Origin: Armatimonadota bacterium
GTDB lineage: Bacteria; Armatimonadota; Zipacnadia; JAUWAU01
Direction: 5' to 3'
Assembly: GCA_030601885.1 (NCBI GenBank)
Contig: JAUWAU010000005.1
Location: 186,001-250,000 of the forward strand
Length of the DNA: 64,000 nucleotides
How positions within the stretch are numbered: position 1 is the stretch's first letter; each line of letters starts with the position of its first letter. The notes beneath the pieces are model-generated. The model saw nothing but the letters and a program-made list of their open reading frames with translations, was not told the DNA's origin and searched no databases. Made by a program: the position numbers and the translations under genes. Below are positions 25,188-34,347 of the stretch, in pieces.

Positions 25188-27695
25188 ATGAATGCCTCGG
25201 AGTTTCTCGACGGGCTTCGGCAATCGGACTCGTACCGCGGGCAGATGGTGCACGTGGAGGACATCCCGGCGCGCGCTGCCCGGTACGCTGAGCTTGCGGA
25301 GCCGCTTCCTGCCGTCGTGCAGCAGATGCTGGACGCGAAGGGGTTCGGGCGGCTCTACACGCATCAGGCGCAGGCGGTGGAGGCCGCGCGGCGGGGCGAG
25401 GACGTGGTCATCGTCACCGGCACGGCCAGCGGCAAGACGCTGTGCTACACGATCTCCATCCTCGAGAGCGCCATCCGCGAGCCCGAGGCGACGGCCATCT
25501 ATCTGTTCCCCACCAAGGCGCTGGCCCAGGATCAACTGCGGCGGCTGCGCGAGTATGAACAGATGTGCGAGGCCCTCCCGCCCATCGCCACCTACGATGG
25601 CGACACGGGGCGCGCGGCGCGCAAGAGGGTGCGGGACACCTGCAACATCATCCTCACCAACCCGGACATGCTCCACGTCAATGTCCTCCCGGCCCACACT
25701 CAGTGGCAGCGGCTCCTGTCGAACCTGAAGTTCATCATCGTTGACGAAGTGCACGCCATGCGGGGCATCTTCGGCTCCCACTGTGCCCATCTATTCCGGC
25801 GCCTGAATCGCCTCTGCGAGCGGTACGGCTCTGAGCCGATCTACATCTGCTGCTCGGCGACGATAGCGAACCCGAAGGAACACGCGGAGCGCCTCACGGA
25901 GCACACCATGACGCTCATCGACGACGACGGGGCGCCACGAGGGCCCAAGCGGTTCGTCTTCTGGAACCCACCGATCGTCGATCGGCTCACGCAGCGTCGC
26001 CGCAGCGGCAACGTCGAGGCGGCCGAGCTGATGGCGCAGCTCATCGCCCGCGACGTGCGCAGCATCGGCTTCGCCAAGAACTGGTCCGCCACGGAGCTAC
26101 TGGCGCGCTATGTGCGCGAGATGCTGGAACGCATCTCGCCGGCGCGGGCCGACAAGGTGGCCAGCTATCGCGGCGGCTACCTGCCCGGCGAGCGCCGCCA
26201 GATCGAGCAGCGCCTGTTCAACGGAGACCTCCTGGGGATAACCAGCACCACCGCCCTGGAGCTGGGCATTGACATCGGCGGCCTCGACGCCGCCGTTATC
26301 GTCGGCTATCCGGGGACGATATCCAGCACGTGGCAGCAAGCGGGCCGGGCGGGCCGCGGTGAGGAGGAATCGCTCACCTTCCTGGTCGCCTATGATACGT
26401 CCATCAATCAGTACCTCATGCATCATCCCGACTACTTCTTCGGGAAGCCGCATGAGCTGGCCCTCATCGCGCCGGAGAACCGCAACATCCTCGCCAGCCA
26501 GCTCGTCTGCGCCGCGCACGAGTTGCCGATTGCGGAGGAGGAGTTGGCGAGGTTCGGCGATCTGGCGGAGCCGGTGCTCCGGATCATGGAGGAGGAGCAG
26601 ATGGCACGCCGGCTCAACAACCGGTGGTACTACACTTCGCCGGGCAAGCCCGCGTACAAGGTCTCCCTGCGGAACATCACCGCCGACAGCTACACTATCG
26701 TTGACGTAACTGATCCCTCGAGCGAGGTGATCGTCGGCACGATCGATCAGATCAGCGTCTATCCGCTGCTGCATCCCGGCGCCATCTACATGCACCTTGG
26801 GGAGACGTACTTCGTCGAGGAGCTCGACCTGGAGCAGAAGCGGGCCCTCATCCGCAAGGTGGACGTTGACTACTACACCTCGCCGCTCGGTGGGCGGGGC
26901 GTCGCCGTCATCCACACGGTCGAGGCCAAGAAGCAGTTGCCCGGCGGCGAGGTGTGGTTCGGGGAAGTCGATGCGCACTTCAACACCGGATGCTTCGACA
27001 AGATCAGGTTCTGGACGCGGGAGAGCTTCGAGCGGACGCCGCTCGATTTGCCGCCCCAGGTGCTGAACACGTATGGGTACTGGATCATCCCGCAGCAGGC
27101 GACGATACAGCGCCTCCACGACCTGCAGCGCCAATGGCGCGAGGCCGATTACGGCCTCGGGCAGGCGCTCATGCTCATCACCGCAGTCTTCGCCCACTGC
27201 TATCCGCTGGATGTGCGCTATAGCGAGTCGCCAGGAGCGGGCGAGACTCTGAAGCACGGGTTCGACCCCGAGGCCACGTTCATCTTCGACAACTACGATG
27301 GCGGCATGGGGTACGCCGAAAAGGCTTTCGAGCAGATCGAGGATGTCCTCGCCGCCGCGACGTCTATGATTGAGGAGTGCGAGTGCGAGGACGGCTGCCC
27401 GCTGTGTGTGGGCTTCTACCTGCGTCCGTTCATCCGACACGATGCGGAGAACATGGAGGGGTGGATTCCGGACAAGGAGGCAGCGCTCCTCATCCTGCAC
27501 GACCTGCTCGGCCTGGCCCCGTACGTGCCCCGGCCGCCGTCGGACCGTCTGCGCACGTGGCGCGAGCGGGTGCGACCGCTGGAGGCGACCGTGCAGCCGG
27601 CGACCGCGCAGCAGCAATCGCCGCGGAACCCGCCGCTGCCCGATGGGATCCGAGAGCGGATACTGGAGCGACTGGGGAAGGACGATAAGCTGTGA
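25188..27695 (+). CDS. mrfA: MrfA/YprA-like DEAD/DEAH-box helicase with DUF1998 zinc domain
   Basis: An 835-residue superfamily 2 helicase. Motif I is TGTASGKT (residues 77-84), motif II is VDEVH (about 184-188), and motif VI is in QQAGRAGRGEE near residue 385. The C-terminal third is the DUF1998/MZB domain with a four-cysteine cluster (CECEDGCPLC, about 731-740). In Bacillus subtilis this protein unwinds DNA 3' to 5' and acts with the YprB/MrfB exonuclease in a nucleotide-excision route for mitomycin damage. The ATG at 25188 is preceded by AGGAT. Confidence 0.85.
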   Translation: MNASEFLDGLRQSDSYRGQMVHVEDIPARAARYAELAEPLPAVVQQMLDAKGFGRLYTHQAQAVEAARRGEDVVIVTGTASGKTLCYTISILESAIREPEATAIYLFPTKALAQDQLRRLREYEQMCEALPPIATYDGDTGRAARKRVRDTCNIILTNPDMLHVNVLPAHTQWQRLLSNLKFIIVDEVHAMRGIFGSHCAHLFRRLNRLCERYGSEPIYICCSATIANPKEHAERLTEHTMTLIDDDGAPRGPKRFVFWNPPIVDRLTQRRRSGNVEAAELMAQLIARDVRSIGFAKNWSATELLARYVREMLERISPARADKVASYRGGYLPGERRQIEQRLFNGDLLGITSTTALELGIDIGGLDAAVIVGYPGTISSTWQQAGRAGRGEEESLTFLVAYDTSINQYLMHHPDYFFGKPHELALIAPENRNILASQLVCAAHELPIAEEELARFGDLAEPVLRIMEEEQMARRLNNRWYYTSPGKPAYKVSLRNITADSYTIVDVTDPSSEVIVGTIDQISVYPLLHPGAIYMHLGETYFVEELDLEQKRALIRKVDVDYYTSPLGGRGVAVIHTVEAKKQLPGGEVWFGEVDAHFNTGCFDKIRFWTRESFERTPLDLPPQVLNTYGYWIIPQQATIQRLHDLQRQWREADYGLGQALMLITAVFAHCYPLDVRYSESPGAGETLKHGFDPEATFIFDNYDGGMGYAEKAFEQIEDVLAAATSMIEECECEDGCPLCVGFYLRPFIRHDAENMEGWIPDKEAALLILHDLLGLAPYVPRPPSDRLRTWRERVRPLEATVQPATAQQQSPRNPPLPDGIRERILERLGKDDKL

Positions 27696-27735
27696 GAGGT
27701 AGTGGTCAGTGTGCAGTGAACAGTGGCCAGTGATG
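27696..27735. repeat. Low-complexity GTGGTCAGTG-type intergenic repeat
   Basis: Directly after the helicase stop, the sequence runs through near-repeats of GTGGTCAGTG, GCAGTGAACAGTGGCCAGTG. Such heptamer-like repeats are common between genes in some large genomes and have no coding content. Confidence 0.5.
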
Positions 27736-27796
27736 CGATGAGCTGCCGAGTGATCGCCGGCGCCCATGCCGGCCCCCTCGGGGAAGGAGCAGACCG

Positions 27797-28813
27797 ATGA
27801 TTCGCGACGATGGCTGCACGCAGTGCGAAAAGACTCCTTGCCGGCACGGCTGTGCACAGAGCTGTGAAGCGACCCCACCTCTCGATCGGCGTCGATTCAT
27901 TATCGACCTCTCGCGGTACACTCTGGCCACGGCCGCGGCCGCAGCCGGCATCGGCGCCGTGACGGTGGTGCGGCGAGCGAACGCGGCCGCAGCGGAAGCG
28001 CCGGAGCCTATGGTCAACTCGCTCGGCATGCAGCTCGTGCATATTCCGGCGGGGAGCTTCACGATGGGCAGCGAGGACAACGACGATGAGAAACCCGTGC
28101 ATGAGGTGACGATGTCGAAGCCCATCTTGCTTGCCGCCTGCGAGACGAGCAACGCCGACTACCGGGCGTTCGTGGCGGCGACGGGCCACACGGAGCCGGG
28201 GGTGGCCGTGGAATCGAAGAAGAAGGTGCGTCCGTGGCAGGGCCGGATGTTCAGCGCCGACGAGCAGCCGGCCGTGTGCGTGACGTGGGACGACGCCGTG
28301 GCCTTCTGCGGATGGCTCAGCGAGAAGGAGGGCGCTCGATATCGCCTGCCCACGGAGGCCGAGTGGGAGCATGCCTGCCGTGCGGGCACGCGGACGAAGT
28401 TCTACTGGGGCGACGAGCCGGCCGGAAGAGAGAAGGCCTACTTCGCCGAGCCTTGGCCTGAAGAGACGAAGGAAGCCGACGATTGGCAGGAGACGCCGTG
28501 GGGCCTGCACACCACCGTAGCCGTCGAATGCCAGGAGCGCAACCCCGTTGGCTTGTGCCACATGGCGGGGAACGCGTGGGAGTGGACGGCGGACTGGTAC
28601 GGCGATTACTCGGAGGAAGCGCAGACGGACCCGACCGGGCCGGCGGAGGGCAAGCAGAAAGTGACGCGGGGCGGGTCGCGGTTCCACGCGCCGTCGCCGG
28701 AGCTATGGCGCGTCGGTGATCGCAGCCGCGTGGCGACAGCTTCGGTGCGCCGGCCAAAGGCCCCGAATGCGTGCTGCCGGAACTGTGGCTTCAGGATCGT
28801 AAGAGAAGTGTGA
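27797..28813 (+). CDS. Formylglycine-generating-enzyme-fold protein, probably not catalytic
   Basis: A 338-residue exported protein. The N-terminus has five cysteines (C7, C10, C15, C19, C23), then a twin-arginine-like signal (RRRFIIDLSR and a hydrophobic stretch). The FGE-sulfatase domain runs from about residue 80: VHIPAGSFTMGS, RLPTEAEWEHACRAG, GNAWEWTADWYG and TRGGSR. In true formylglycine-generating enzymes, copper-binding cysteines follow GGS; here GGSRFHAPSPELWR has none. The domain therefore more likely binds or modifies something else. A metal- or cluster-binding role for the cysteine-rich head is a guess. Confidence 0.75.
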   Translation: MIRDDGCTQCEKTPCRHGCAQSCEATPPLDRRRFIIDLSRYTLATAAAAAGIGAVTVVRRANAAAAEAPEPMVNSLGMQLVHIPAGSFTMGSEDNDDEKPVHEVTMSKPILLAACETSNADYRAFVAATGHTEPGVAVESKKKVRPWQGRMFSADEQPAVCVTWDDAVAFCGWLSEKEGARYRLPTEAEWEHACRAGTRTKFYWGDEPAGREKAYFAEPWPEETKEADDWQETPWGLHTTVAVECQERNPVGLCHMAGNAWEWTADWYGDYSEEAQTDPTGPAEGKQKVTRGGSRFHAPSPELWRVGDRSRVATASVRRPKAPNACCRNCGFRIVREV

Positions 28814-28844
28814 ACTGGCGCGCCGGGAGCGCCGCCGTATACGG

Positions 28845-28873
28845 TTGCGCGCGCAGGGCAGATTTGGTATCAT
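28845..28873 (+). promoter_or_regulatory. Promoter of the lipoprotein gene
   Basis: TTGCGC (28845-28850), 17-base spacer, TATCAT (28868-28873) with TG one base ahead (extended -10). The predicted start lies about 23 bases before the ATG at 28903. Confidence 0.5.
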
Positions 28874-28902
28874 CTGCTCGGGGGATGGAAGGATGGGTGC
28901 CT

Positions 28903-30294
28903 ATGCGATTATGGATCGCGATAGCATGTGCGTGCAGCCTCGTGCTGGCCGGCTGTGGGGGACTCGAGTCGCCCAGCTCCACCGCCGGGCCTCGATCGCG
29001 GCCGCCCTCGATGGGCCGCAGGGACGCCCTCGGCCGCTCCGTGGCCGGCACGCTTGGGAACGTGCGCGTCGCCGAGGCGAAGTACCATGGGTGGGAGGGC
29101 CTCAAGCTCACCAATGGGATCGTGACCGTGGTGGCCGTGCCGGCAATCGGCGGCCGCATCATGGAATACAAGCTCGGCGGGCATCCGTACCTATGGGTCA
29201 ATCCCGACGAGCTGGGGAAAGTCCACGAACCGCCCGAGACCGAAGACGAACCCGCGTGGCGCAACTACGGGGGCTATAAGGTGTGGCCGGCACCTCAGAA
29301 GCAGTGGGGCGGCCCTCCGGACCCCCTCGGCTCAACGCTCGATGGCGGGCGTTGGACCGGTCAGATTATCGCCCAGGAGCGCGGCACCGGAACCGTCCGC
29401 CTCACCAGCCCGAAGGACGCGGACGTGACGGGCCTGCAGATCACCCGCGAGGCGACGCTCTACGGCGGCACCACCCGACTGGCCATCAAAGAAAGGTTCA
29501 CCAACGTCTCCAAGGAGCCGATTACGTGGAGCATCTGGGACGTCACCCAAGTACCCGGCTCTTTGAGCAAGAAGCAGAAGTTCAGCCAGCAGGCCCGCGT
29601 GTACTTCCCGCTCAATCCGAATAGTGCGCATGCGAGGGGCTTCTACGAGATGGTGGCGGGTGGGGGCGAGCAATGGATGCCCAGCGTCGCCCCCGGCGTG
29701 ATGGGGGTGAAGTACCTGGGGCAGAAGGGAAAGATCGGAGCCGACAGCGTCGCCGGCTGGATCGCATACGTGGACGAGGCCCATGAATACTGCTATGTGA
29801 AGCGTTTCGCCGTGGAGAAGCTGGGCAAGTACCCCGACGAGGGCTCCACCGTAGAGGTGTATTGCAGCGGCGACAAGTCGTACATGGAGGTCGAGGTGCT
29901 GGGCCCACTGACGACCATTGCGCCCGGCGATTCGTTCAGCTTCACCACCGACTGGTACGCGGCACGCTGCGGCGGCCCGATTATTGATTGCTCCGAGGTC
30001 GGCGTGACCAAGGAGCCCCTGACGCTCGGCGAAGCCGCCGGGAAGACAGTTCTCAAGGGCGCCTTCGGCGTGTTCCTCCCGGGCACCATTCAGATCGTCT
30101 TTCAGGACCGTGCCGGGGACGAGATAACCCGCACCGGGAGGCTGAGTGTAAATCCGGAGAAGGTGCTCGAGCTGAGCCAGACCGTCACCGTTCCACAGGA
30201 TGCGGCACAGGTGGCTCTGGAGCTGCTCAACGAGCTCGGCACCCCCGTGGGAACGCTCGCCACGCTGGAATTGGACCAGGTGCCCATCGCCTGA
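28903..30294 (+). CDS. Lipoprotein of unknown function (DUF4380-like)
   Basis: A 463-residue lipoprotein. The signal peptide ends in the lipobox LAGC, so the cysteine near residue 18 is lipidated. The rest is beta-rich (IVTVVAVPAIGGRIMEYKLG; WSIWDVTQV) and looks like a galactose-mutarotase-like or DUF4380 sandwich, in which a carbohydrate may bind. A ribosome site, GGAAGGATGG, lies before the ATG at 28903. The assignment to DUF4380 rests on memory of the family start and is moderate at best. Confidence 0.7.
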   Translation: MRLWIAIACACSLVLAGCGGLESPSSTAGPRSRPPSMGRRDALGRSVAGTLGNVRVAEAKYHGWEGLKLTNGIVTVVAVPAIGGRIMEYKLGGHPYLWVNPDELGKVHEPPETEDEPAWRNYGGYKVWPAPQKQWGGPPDPLGSTLDGGRWTGQIIAQERGTGTVRLTSPKDADVTGLQITREATLYGGTTRLAIKERFTNVSKEPITWSIWDVTQVPGSLSKKQKFSQQARVYFPLNPNSAHARGFYEMVAGGGEQWMPSVAPGVMGVKYLGQKGKIGADSVAGWIAYVDEAHEYCYVKRFAVEKLGKYPDEGSTVEVYCSGDKSYMEVEVLGPLTTIAPGDSFSFTTDWYAARCGGPIIDCSEVGVTKEPLTLGEAAGKTVLKGAFGVFLPGTIQIVFQDRAGDEITRTGRLSVNPEKVLELSQTVTVPQDAAQVALELLNELGTPVGTLATLELDQVPIA

Positions 30295-30332
30295 CATAGG
30301 CTAATTTCAACGTATCCTCCACCGGACACCAA

Positions 30333-30360
30333 TAGGGGGCGGCCCGCCGGGTCGCCCCTA
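30333..30360. repeat. TAGGGGCGACCC-type palindromic repeat, copy 1
   Basis: TAGGGGGCGGCCC and GGGTCGCCCCTA face each other across a short loop. The same family occurs at 35557-35583. It lies between the lipoprotein stop and tyrS and could act as a terminator. Confidence 0.65.
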
Positions 30361-30383
30361 ATCAGAATGGCTGAATTGACCCT

Positions 30384-31592
30384 ATGACCCCCGAACAGCA
30401 GCTTGAACTCATCACCCAAACGGCAGTGCACGTGGAAACGAAGGAGGAGCTGCTGGCGAAGCTCCGGCTCGGCCGGCCGCTGCGCGTCAAGGCGGGCTTC
30501 GACCCGAGCGCGCCGAACATCCACATCGGGCACTCCGTCCCCCTGGACATCCTCCGCGCCTTCCAGGACCTCGGGCACACGGTGGTGCTGATCGTCGGGG
30601 ACTTCACCGCCCGCATCGGCGATCCGAGCGGGAAGATCAAGACGCGGCCGGCGCTCACGCGCGAGGAAGTGGATGATGCCGCGAAGACGTACTTCGCGGA
30701 GGTGGGCAAGATCGTCGATGTGGACTCAGCCGAGGTGCGCGGCAACAGCGAGTGGCTCGATGGGCTGGACTTCGCCGACGTGCTGAAGCTGGCATCGAGC
30801 TACACGGTGGCGCGGATGCTCGAACGCGACACCTTCGCCGTGCGCATGAAGCGCGAGGAGCCCATTACGATCACCGAGATGCTGTACCCGCTGGCGCAGG
30901 GGTACGACTCGGTGGCCGTCGAGGCCGACGTGGAGCTCGGCGGCACCGACCAGCTCTTCAATCTCCTCGTGGGCCGCGACGTGCAGCGCTTCTATGGGCA
31001 GGAGCCGCAGGTGATCGTGACGTTCCCGCTGCTCGTGGGCACCGATGGCAAGGAGAAGATGAGCAGCAGTATCGGCAACCTGGTGGGCATTGCCGAGCCG
31101 GCCGACTCCATGTTCGGGAAGGTCATGAGCATCTCGGACGAGACGATGCTGCACTACTACGAGCTGCTGTTGAAGACGCCGGCCGAGGAGTTGGCGGAGA
31201 TGAAGTCGGCCATCCGAGATGGCGCGGTCAACCCGCGGGATGTGAAGCTTGATCTGGCGGAGCGCATCACGGCGCGCTATCACTCGGCGGACGCGGCAGC
31301 AGCGGCGCGGGAGGAGTTCCTGCGGCAGTTCTCGGGGCGCGAGATGCCCACCGAGATGCCGACGGTGACGGTCGGCGCTGACGAACTGACGGACGGGCAG
31401 ATCCTGCTCAGCCGCCTCGTCGTGAAGTGCGATCCCTCGCTGAGCAACAGCCAGGCGCGGCGGCTGATCGGGCAGGGGGCCGTGGAGCTGGATGGCGAGA
31501 AGGTGACTGATCCGGTGGCGACGGTGACGCCGGAGAGCGGGGCGGTGCTGAAGGTGGGGAAGAGGCGGTATGCAAAGATCGAGGTGGAGTGA
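30384..31592 (+). CDS. tyrS: Tyrosyl-tRNA synthetase
   Basis: A 402-residue class I synthetase that charges tRNA-Tyr. The HIGH motif is complete (NIHIGHSVPL, residues 45-54) and the KMSKS motif appears as KMSSS (about residues 229-233). The C-terminal 65 residues form an S4 RNA-binding domain. The form GFDPSAPNIHIGH marks the TyrZ-like bacterial clade. There is no T-box leader: only 89 bases separate it from the previous stop, and these hold a palindromic repeat. Confidence 0.95.
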   Translation: MTPEQQLELITQTAVHVETKEELLAKLRLGRPLRVKAGFDPSAPNIHIGHSVPLDILRAFQDLGHTVVLIVGDFTARIGDPSGKIKTRPALTREEVDDAAKTYFAEVGKIVDVDSAEVRGNSEWLDGLDFADVLKLASSYTVARMLERDTFAVRMKREEPITITEMLYPLAQGYDSVAVEADVELGGTDQLFNLLVGRDVQRFYGQEPQVIVTFPLLVGTDGKEKMSSSIGNLVGIAEPADSMFGKVMSISDETMLHYYELLLKTPAEELAEMKSAIRDGAVNPRDVKLDLAERITARYHSADAAAAAREEFLRQFSGREMPTEMPTVTVGADELTDGQILLSRLVVKCDPSLSNSQARRLIGQGAVELDGEKVTDPVATVTPESGAVLKVGKRRYAKIEVE

Positions 31593-32693
31593 TCAGTCGT
31601 CGGCGGACACGGCTTGGCCCCGTACGGGGTCCCGCTTCAGACAGGGACGAGCAAGCCGTGCCACACGGGGCTCGGTGCAGTGCGTGAGGAAGGGGTCGCA
31701 GGCGGTGAGGCTGCCGTGGCACTGCTCGGCGGCGGCTTTGCAGCCGCCCTGGCACTCGCGCAGGTGCTGGCAGCCGGCGCATTCCTCGGGCACGGCGGCC
31801 ATGAAGTCCCTTGCCGAAGTGCTCTCCACTATCTCCCCGAAGGGCTGCTCCAGGATGTTGCCGAGGATCGTTGGGCTGTGGTTGCACATGCGGACGTTGC
31901 CGAGCGCGTCGAAGGTGTAGTAGGCGCGGTCGGTGCCGGCGGCGCAGAAGCCGAAGCCGACCTTCTCGAACTCCGACGTGTCCACCACGCACGGCGGCAC
32001 GGGCACCGAGCACGAGACGGGCAGGCCGAAGCGCCGGGCGCAGTCGTCGGCGACCGCCAGCGCGTCGCGGACCTGCTCGGCCGAGGGCATCAGCTCCTCG
32101 AGGTTCTCGATCCCCCTCCCGCCCACGTTGAACCGATTCACCATCATCGCCTGGGCGCCGAGGGCGAAGGCCATCTCGATGGTGCGGCACAGGTGATCGG
32201 CGTTGAGCCTGGTGACCACGAACACGGCCACCACGTGGACGCCGGCCAGCCTGGCATTCGGGAAAGCCTCCACGACGCTCTCGAACGAGGAGCTGCCGGT
32301 GAGGCAGTTGTGCATGTCGGGCTGGTCGCTGAGCAGGGGGATCTCGAAGAGCGTGACGCCGGCCTCGACGCAGCGTTTGGCGGTCGCTTCGTCCAGCAGG
32401 GAGCCGTTGGTGAGGAGGTTTATGTTGACCTTGCGCTCGGCGGCGTGGGCCATGAGGTCAAAGATGTCGTCCCGCAGCAGCGGCTCGCCGCCGCTGAGGG
32501 TCAAATGCTGCGTCTGGGTCTCCTGAAAGATGCCGTCGAGCAGGCGCTTGGTGTCCGGCGCATCGAGCTCGCCGCCAGGGTAACGTTGCGGCGACTTCCA
32601 GACGTTGTAGCAGTGCCGGCAGTCGTGGTTGCAGGCCTGGGTGACTTCGAAGATGACGGTTTGGAGGGGCTTGGGTCTTCGACGGAAAAGCAT
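31593..32693 (-). CDS. Radical SAM/SPASM domain protein
   Basis: A 366-residue radical SAM enzyme. The cluster-binding motif is CNHDCRHC (C21, C25, C28), followed by LSGGEPLLRDD. The C-terminal SPASM region has several cysteines (CAGCQHLRECQGGC and two more) for auxiliary 4Fe-4S clusters. Such proteins modify peptides, heme or other substrates (PqqE, anSME, AlbA types). No precursor peptide gene is evident nearby, so the substrate is unknown. It converges on tyrS and ends right at its stop. Confidence 0.85.
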   Translation of the reverse strand: MLFRRRPKPLQTVIFEVTQACNHDCRHCYNVWKSPQRYPGGELDAPDTKRLLDGIFQETQTQHLTLSGGEPLLRDDIFDLMAHAAERKVNINLLTNGSLLDEATAKRCVEAGVTLFEIPLLSDQPDMHNCLTGSSSFESVVEAFPNARLAGVHVVAVFVVTRLNADHLCRTIEMAFALGAQAMMVNRFNVGGRGIENLEELMPSAEQVRDALAVADDCARRFGLPVSCSVPVPPCVVDTSEFEKVGFGFCAAGTDRAYYTFDALGNVRMCNHSPTILGNILEQPFGEIVESTSARDFMAAVPEECAGCQHLRECQGGCKAAAEQCHGSLTACDPFLTHCTEPRVARLARPCLKRDPVRGQAVSADD

Positions 32694-32719
32694 AGTGGTC
32701 CGGTACCCAGATGGGAGCC

Positions 32720-33478
32720 TCAGGCGCTGCCCGTGGGCTTGGTGGTGAAGTCCACGAGCGTCTTGGCGGCCTCGGTGGTCGCATCCGTCGCCTCGATGGC
32801 TCCGCGCTCGTAGCGTTTGTGGAGCTCGTCCTGCGCCTTCCAATCGGAGTCGCCGCTCCAAAGCTCATTCGCCTGCATCTGGAAGGCCAACTCCTTGGCG
32901 AGGACCGCCCGGGCCTTCTCAGTGGCGCTCGAGGGGAGTTTCCCCCGCTTGGCGAGGTCGTTGAGCACATTGGCCTGCTCCTCCATGGCCGCTCGGCTCG
33001 CCTGCAGGCTCCCGCCCAGCATCGTCATCTCATAGCACGAGGCCATGCTGTACTTCGAGCGGCGGATGTGGAAGTAGCGATCACGGAAGGCCGCTTCGAG
33101 CGCGGCGGCAGTGGCGGGCTTGATTTCGCCCGTATCGGAGTGCGTTTTCAGGTCCTCAATGGCTGTCTCCATCTGCTTGCCCAGAGCCTCGTAGCCCTCA
33201 GCGTCGCGCACGGCGCCGGTGGCGTGCGGGCGCATGGCGCGCCAGATCTCGCCCAGGCCGGCCAGGACGGAGAGCTTCGTCGGCTTCTGCGGCGTCAATG
33301 CCTGTCCCGCGCCTATCCAACGGCAAGCACCGACGAACGAGGCGGCGCAGAGGACAGCCCCCACGAGCAAACGGCGGCGCGCCAGCTCGACGTACTCACG
33401 CCGACGTGGCGTGTGGATTGCCAAGAGTGCGAGAGCGGCCAGAACGGCCGCTGCCAGTATGAGCCACACTGATCCCAT
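32720..33478 (-). CDS. Tandem-paralog membrane-anchored protein, downstream copy
   Basis: A 252-residue protein with two hydrophobic segments near the N-terminus (residues 3-22 and about 39-55, LLVGAVLCAASFVGACR) and a helical soluble domain. It is a clear paralog of the gene just upstream: the segments LLVGAVLCAASFVGACR / LLIGAVLCAASFVGACR, IWRAM-PHA-GAVRDAEG and EALGKQME match. I chose the second ATG of an ATGGGCGCGATG pair to agree with the paralog's start. Function unknown. Confidence 0.7.
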   Translation of the reverse strand: MGSVWLILAAAVLAALALLAIHTPRRREYVELARRRLLVGAVLCAASFVGACRWIGAGQALTPQKPTKLSVLAGLGEIWRAMRPHATGAVRDAEGYEALGKQMETAIEDLKTHSDTGEIKPATAAALEAAFRDRYFHIRRSKYSMASCYEMTMLGGSLQASRAAMEEQANVLNDLAKRGKLPSSATEKARAVLAKELAFQMQANELWSGDSDWKAQDELHKRYERGAIEATDATTEAAKTLVDFTTKPTGSA

Positions 33479-33491
33479 CGCGCCCATCCTC

Positions 33492-34265
33492 TCAGGTGCG
33501 CTTTGTCGTGAAGCCCACCAGGGTCTGCGCGGCCTCGGTGCTGGCCTTGGTGGCCGCGATTGTGCCGGCACCGTACTGGGCGGCCAGTTCGCCGAGCGCC
33601 CTCCTGGCGGCCTCCGCCTGTTCTCCTTGGCCCTCCGCGGCCCTCCAGAGCCGGCGCACCTTTGTCTGGAAGGCCACCTCTTTGGCGACGACCGCCCGGG
33701 CCTTCGCTACAGCGTCGGCGGGGAGCTTCCCGCTTGTGCTCAGCTCGTTCAGAATCTTGACTTGATCCTCGACGGCCTGTCGGCTGCGAGACATGTGGTA
33801 GCCTGTCGAGGTCATCTTGTAGCACGTCGCCATGAAGTAGTGCGTGCGGCGGATGTGGAAGAAGCGCTCGCGGAAGGCCGTTTCGAGGGCGGCGGCAGTG
33901 TCCGGGTTGAGCTGCCCCTCGTCGGCCTGCTTCTTCAGCGCTTGAACGGCTGCCTCCATCTGCTTGCCGAGGGCCTCGAAGCCCTCCGCGTCGCGCACGG
34001 CGCCACTGGCGTGCGGACCCATGGCTCGCCAGATATCGCCGAGGCGCGCCAGAAGAGAGAGCTTCGTCGGCTGCTGCTGCGTCGATGCCTGTCCGGCACC
34101 TATCCGACGGCAGGCCCCGACGAACGAGGCGGCGCAGAGGACGGCCCCGATGAGCAAACGGCGGCGGCTCCACGCCACATACTCGCCCCCGCGAGTACCG
34201 CGCGTCGCCAGAAGCCCGAGCGTCGCAAGAGCGGCCGCCGCCAAGATGGCCCACACTAATCCCAT
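33492..34265 (-). CDS. Tandem-paralog membrane-anchored protein, upstream copy
   Basis: A 257-residue paralog of the following gene, which starts only 13 bases after its stop. It has the same layout: an N-terminal hydrophobic segment, the LLIGAVLCAASFVGAC segment, and a charged, mostly helical domain with AATALETAFRERFFHIRRTHY-like sequence (paralogous AALEAAFRDRYFHIRRSKY). Tandem copies suggest recent duplication or a heteromer. I do not recognise the family; it may be a coiled-coil envelope protein. Confidence 0.7.
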   Translation of the reverse strand: MGLVWAILAAAALATLGLLATRGTRGGEYVAWSRRRLLIGAVLCAASFVGACRRIGAGQASTQQQPTKLSLLARLGDIWRAMGPHASGAVRDAEGFEALGKQMEAAVQALKKQADEGQLNPDTAAALETAFRERFFHIRRTHYFMATCYKMTSTGYHMSRSRQAVEDQVKILNELSTSGKLPADAVAKARAVVAKEVAFQTKVRRLWRAAEGQGEQAEAARRALGELAAQYGAGTIAATKASTEAAQTLVGFTTKRT

Positions 34266-34347
34266 CGTGCTCACCCTCTCAAGGATCCTGCCGTTTTGAC
34301 GCGGTCGAAGGGGTCCTTGTTCCGGTTGTTCCATAGATTCGGGAGGA

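Noticed and set aside
27797-28813. True formylglycine-generating enzyme
   Set aside because: The cysteines that bind copper are absent after the GGS segment and no sulfatase gene lies nearby.
30295-30383. T-box or other leader in front of tyrS
   Set aside because: The gap is only 89 bases, holds a dispersed palindrome and lacks the T-box core.
31614-32813. 399-codon open frame on the plus strand
   Set aside because: It is the shadow of the radical SAM gene; the motifs are on the minus strand.
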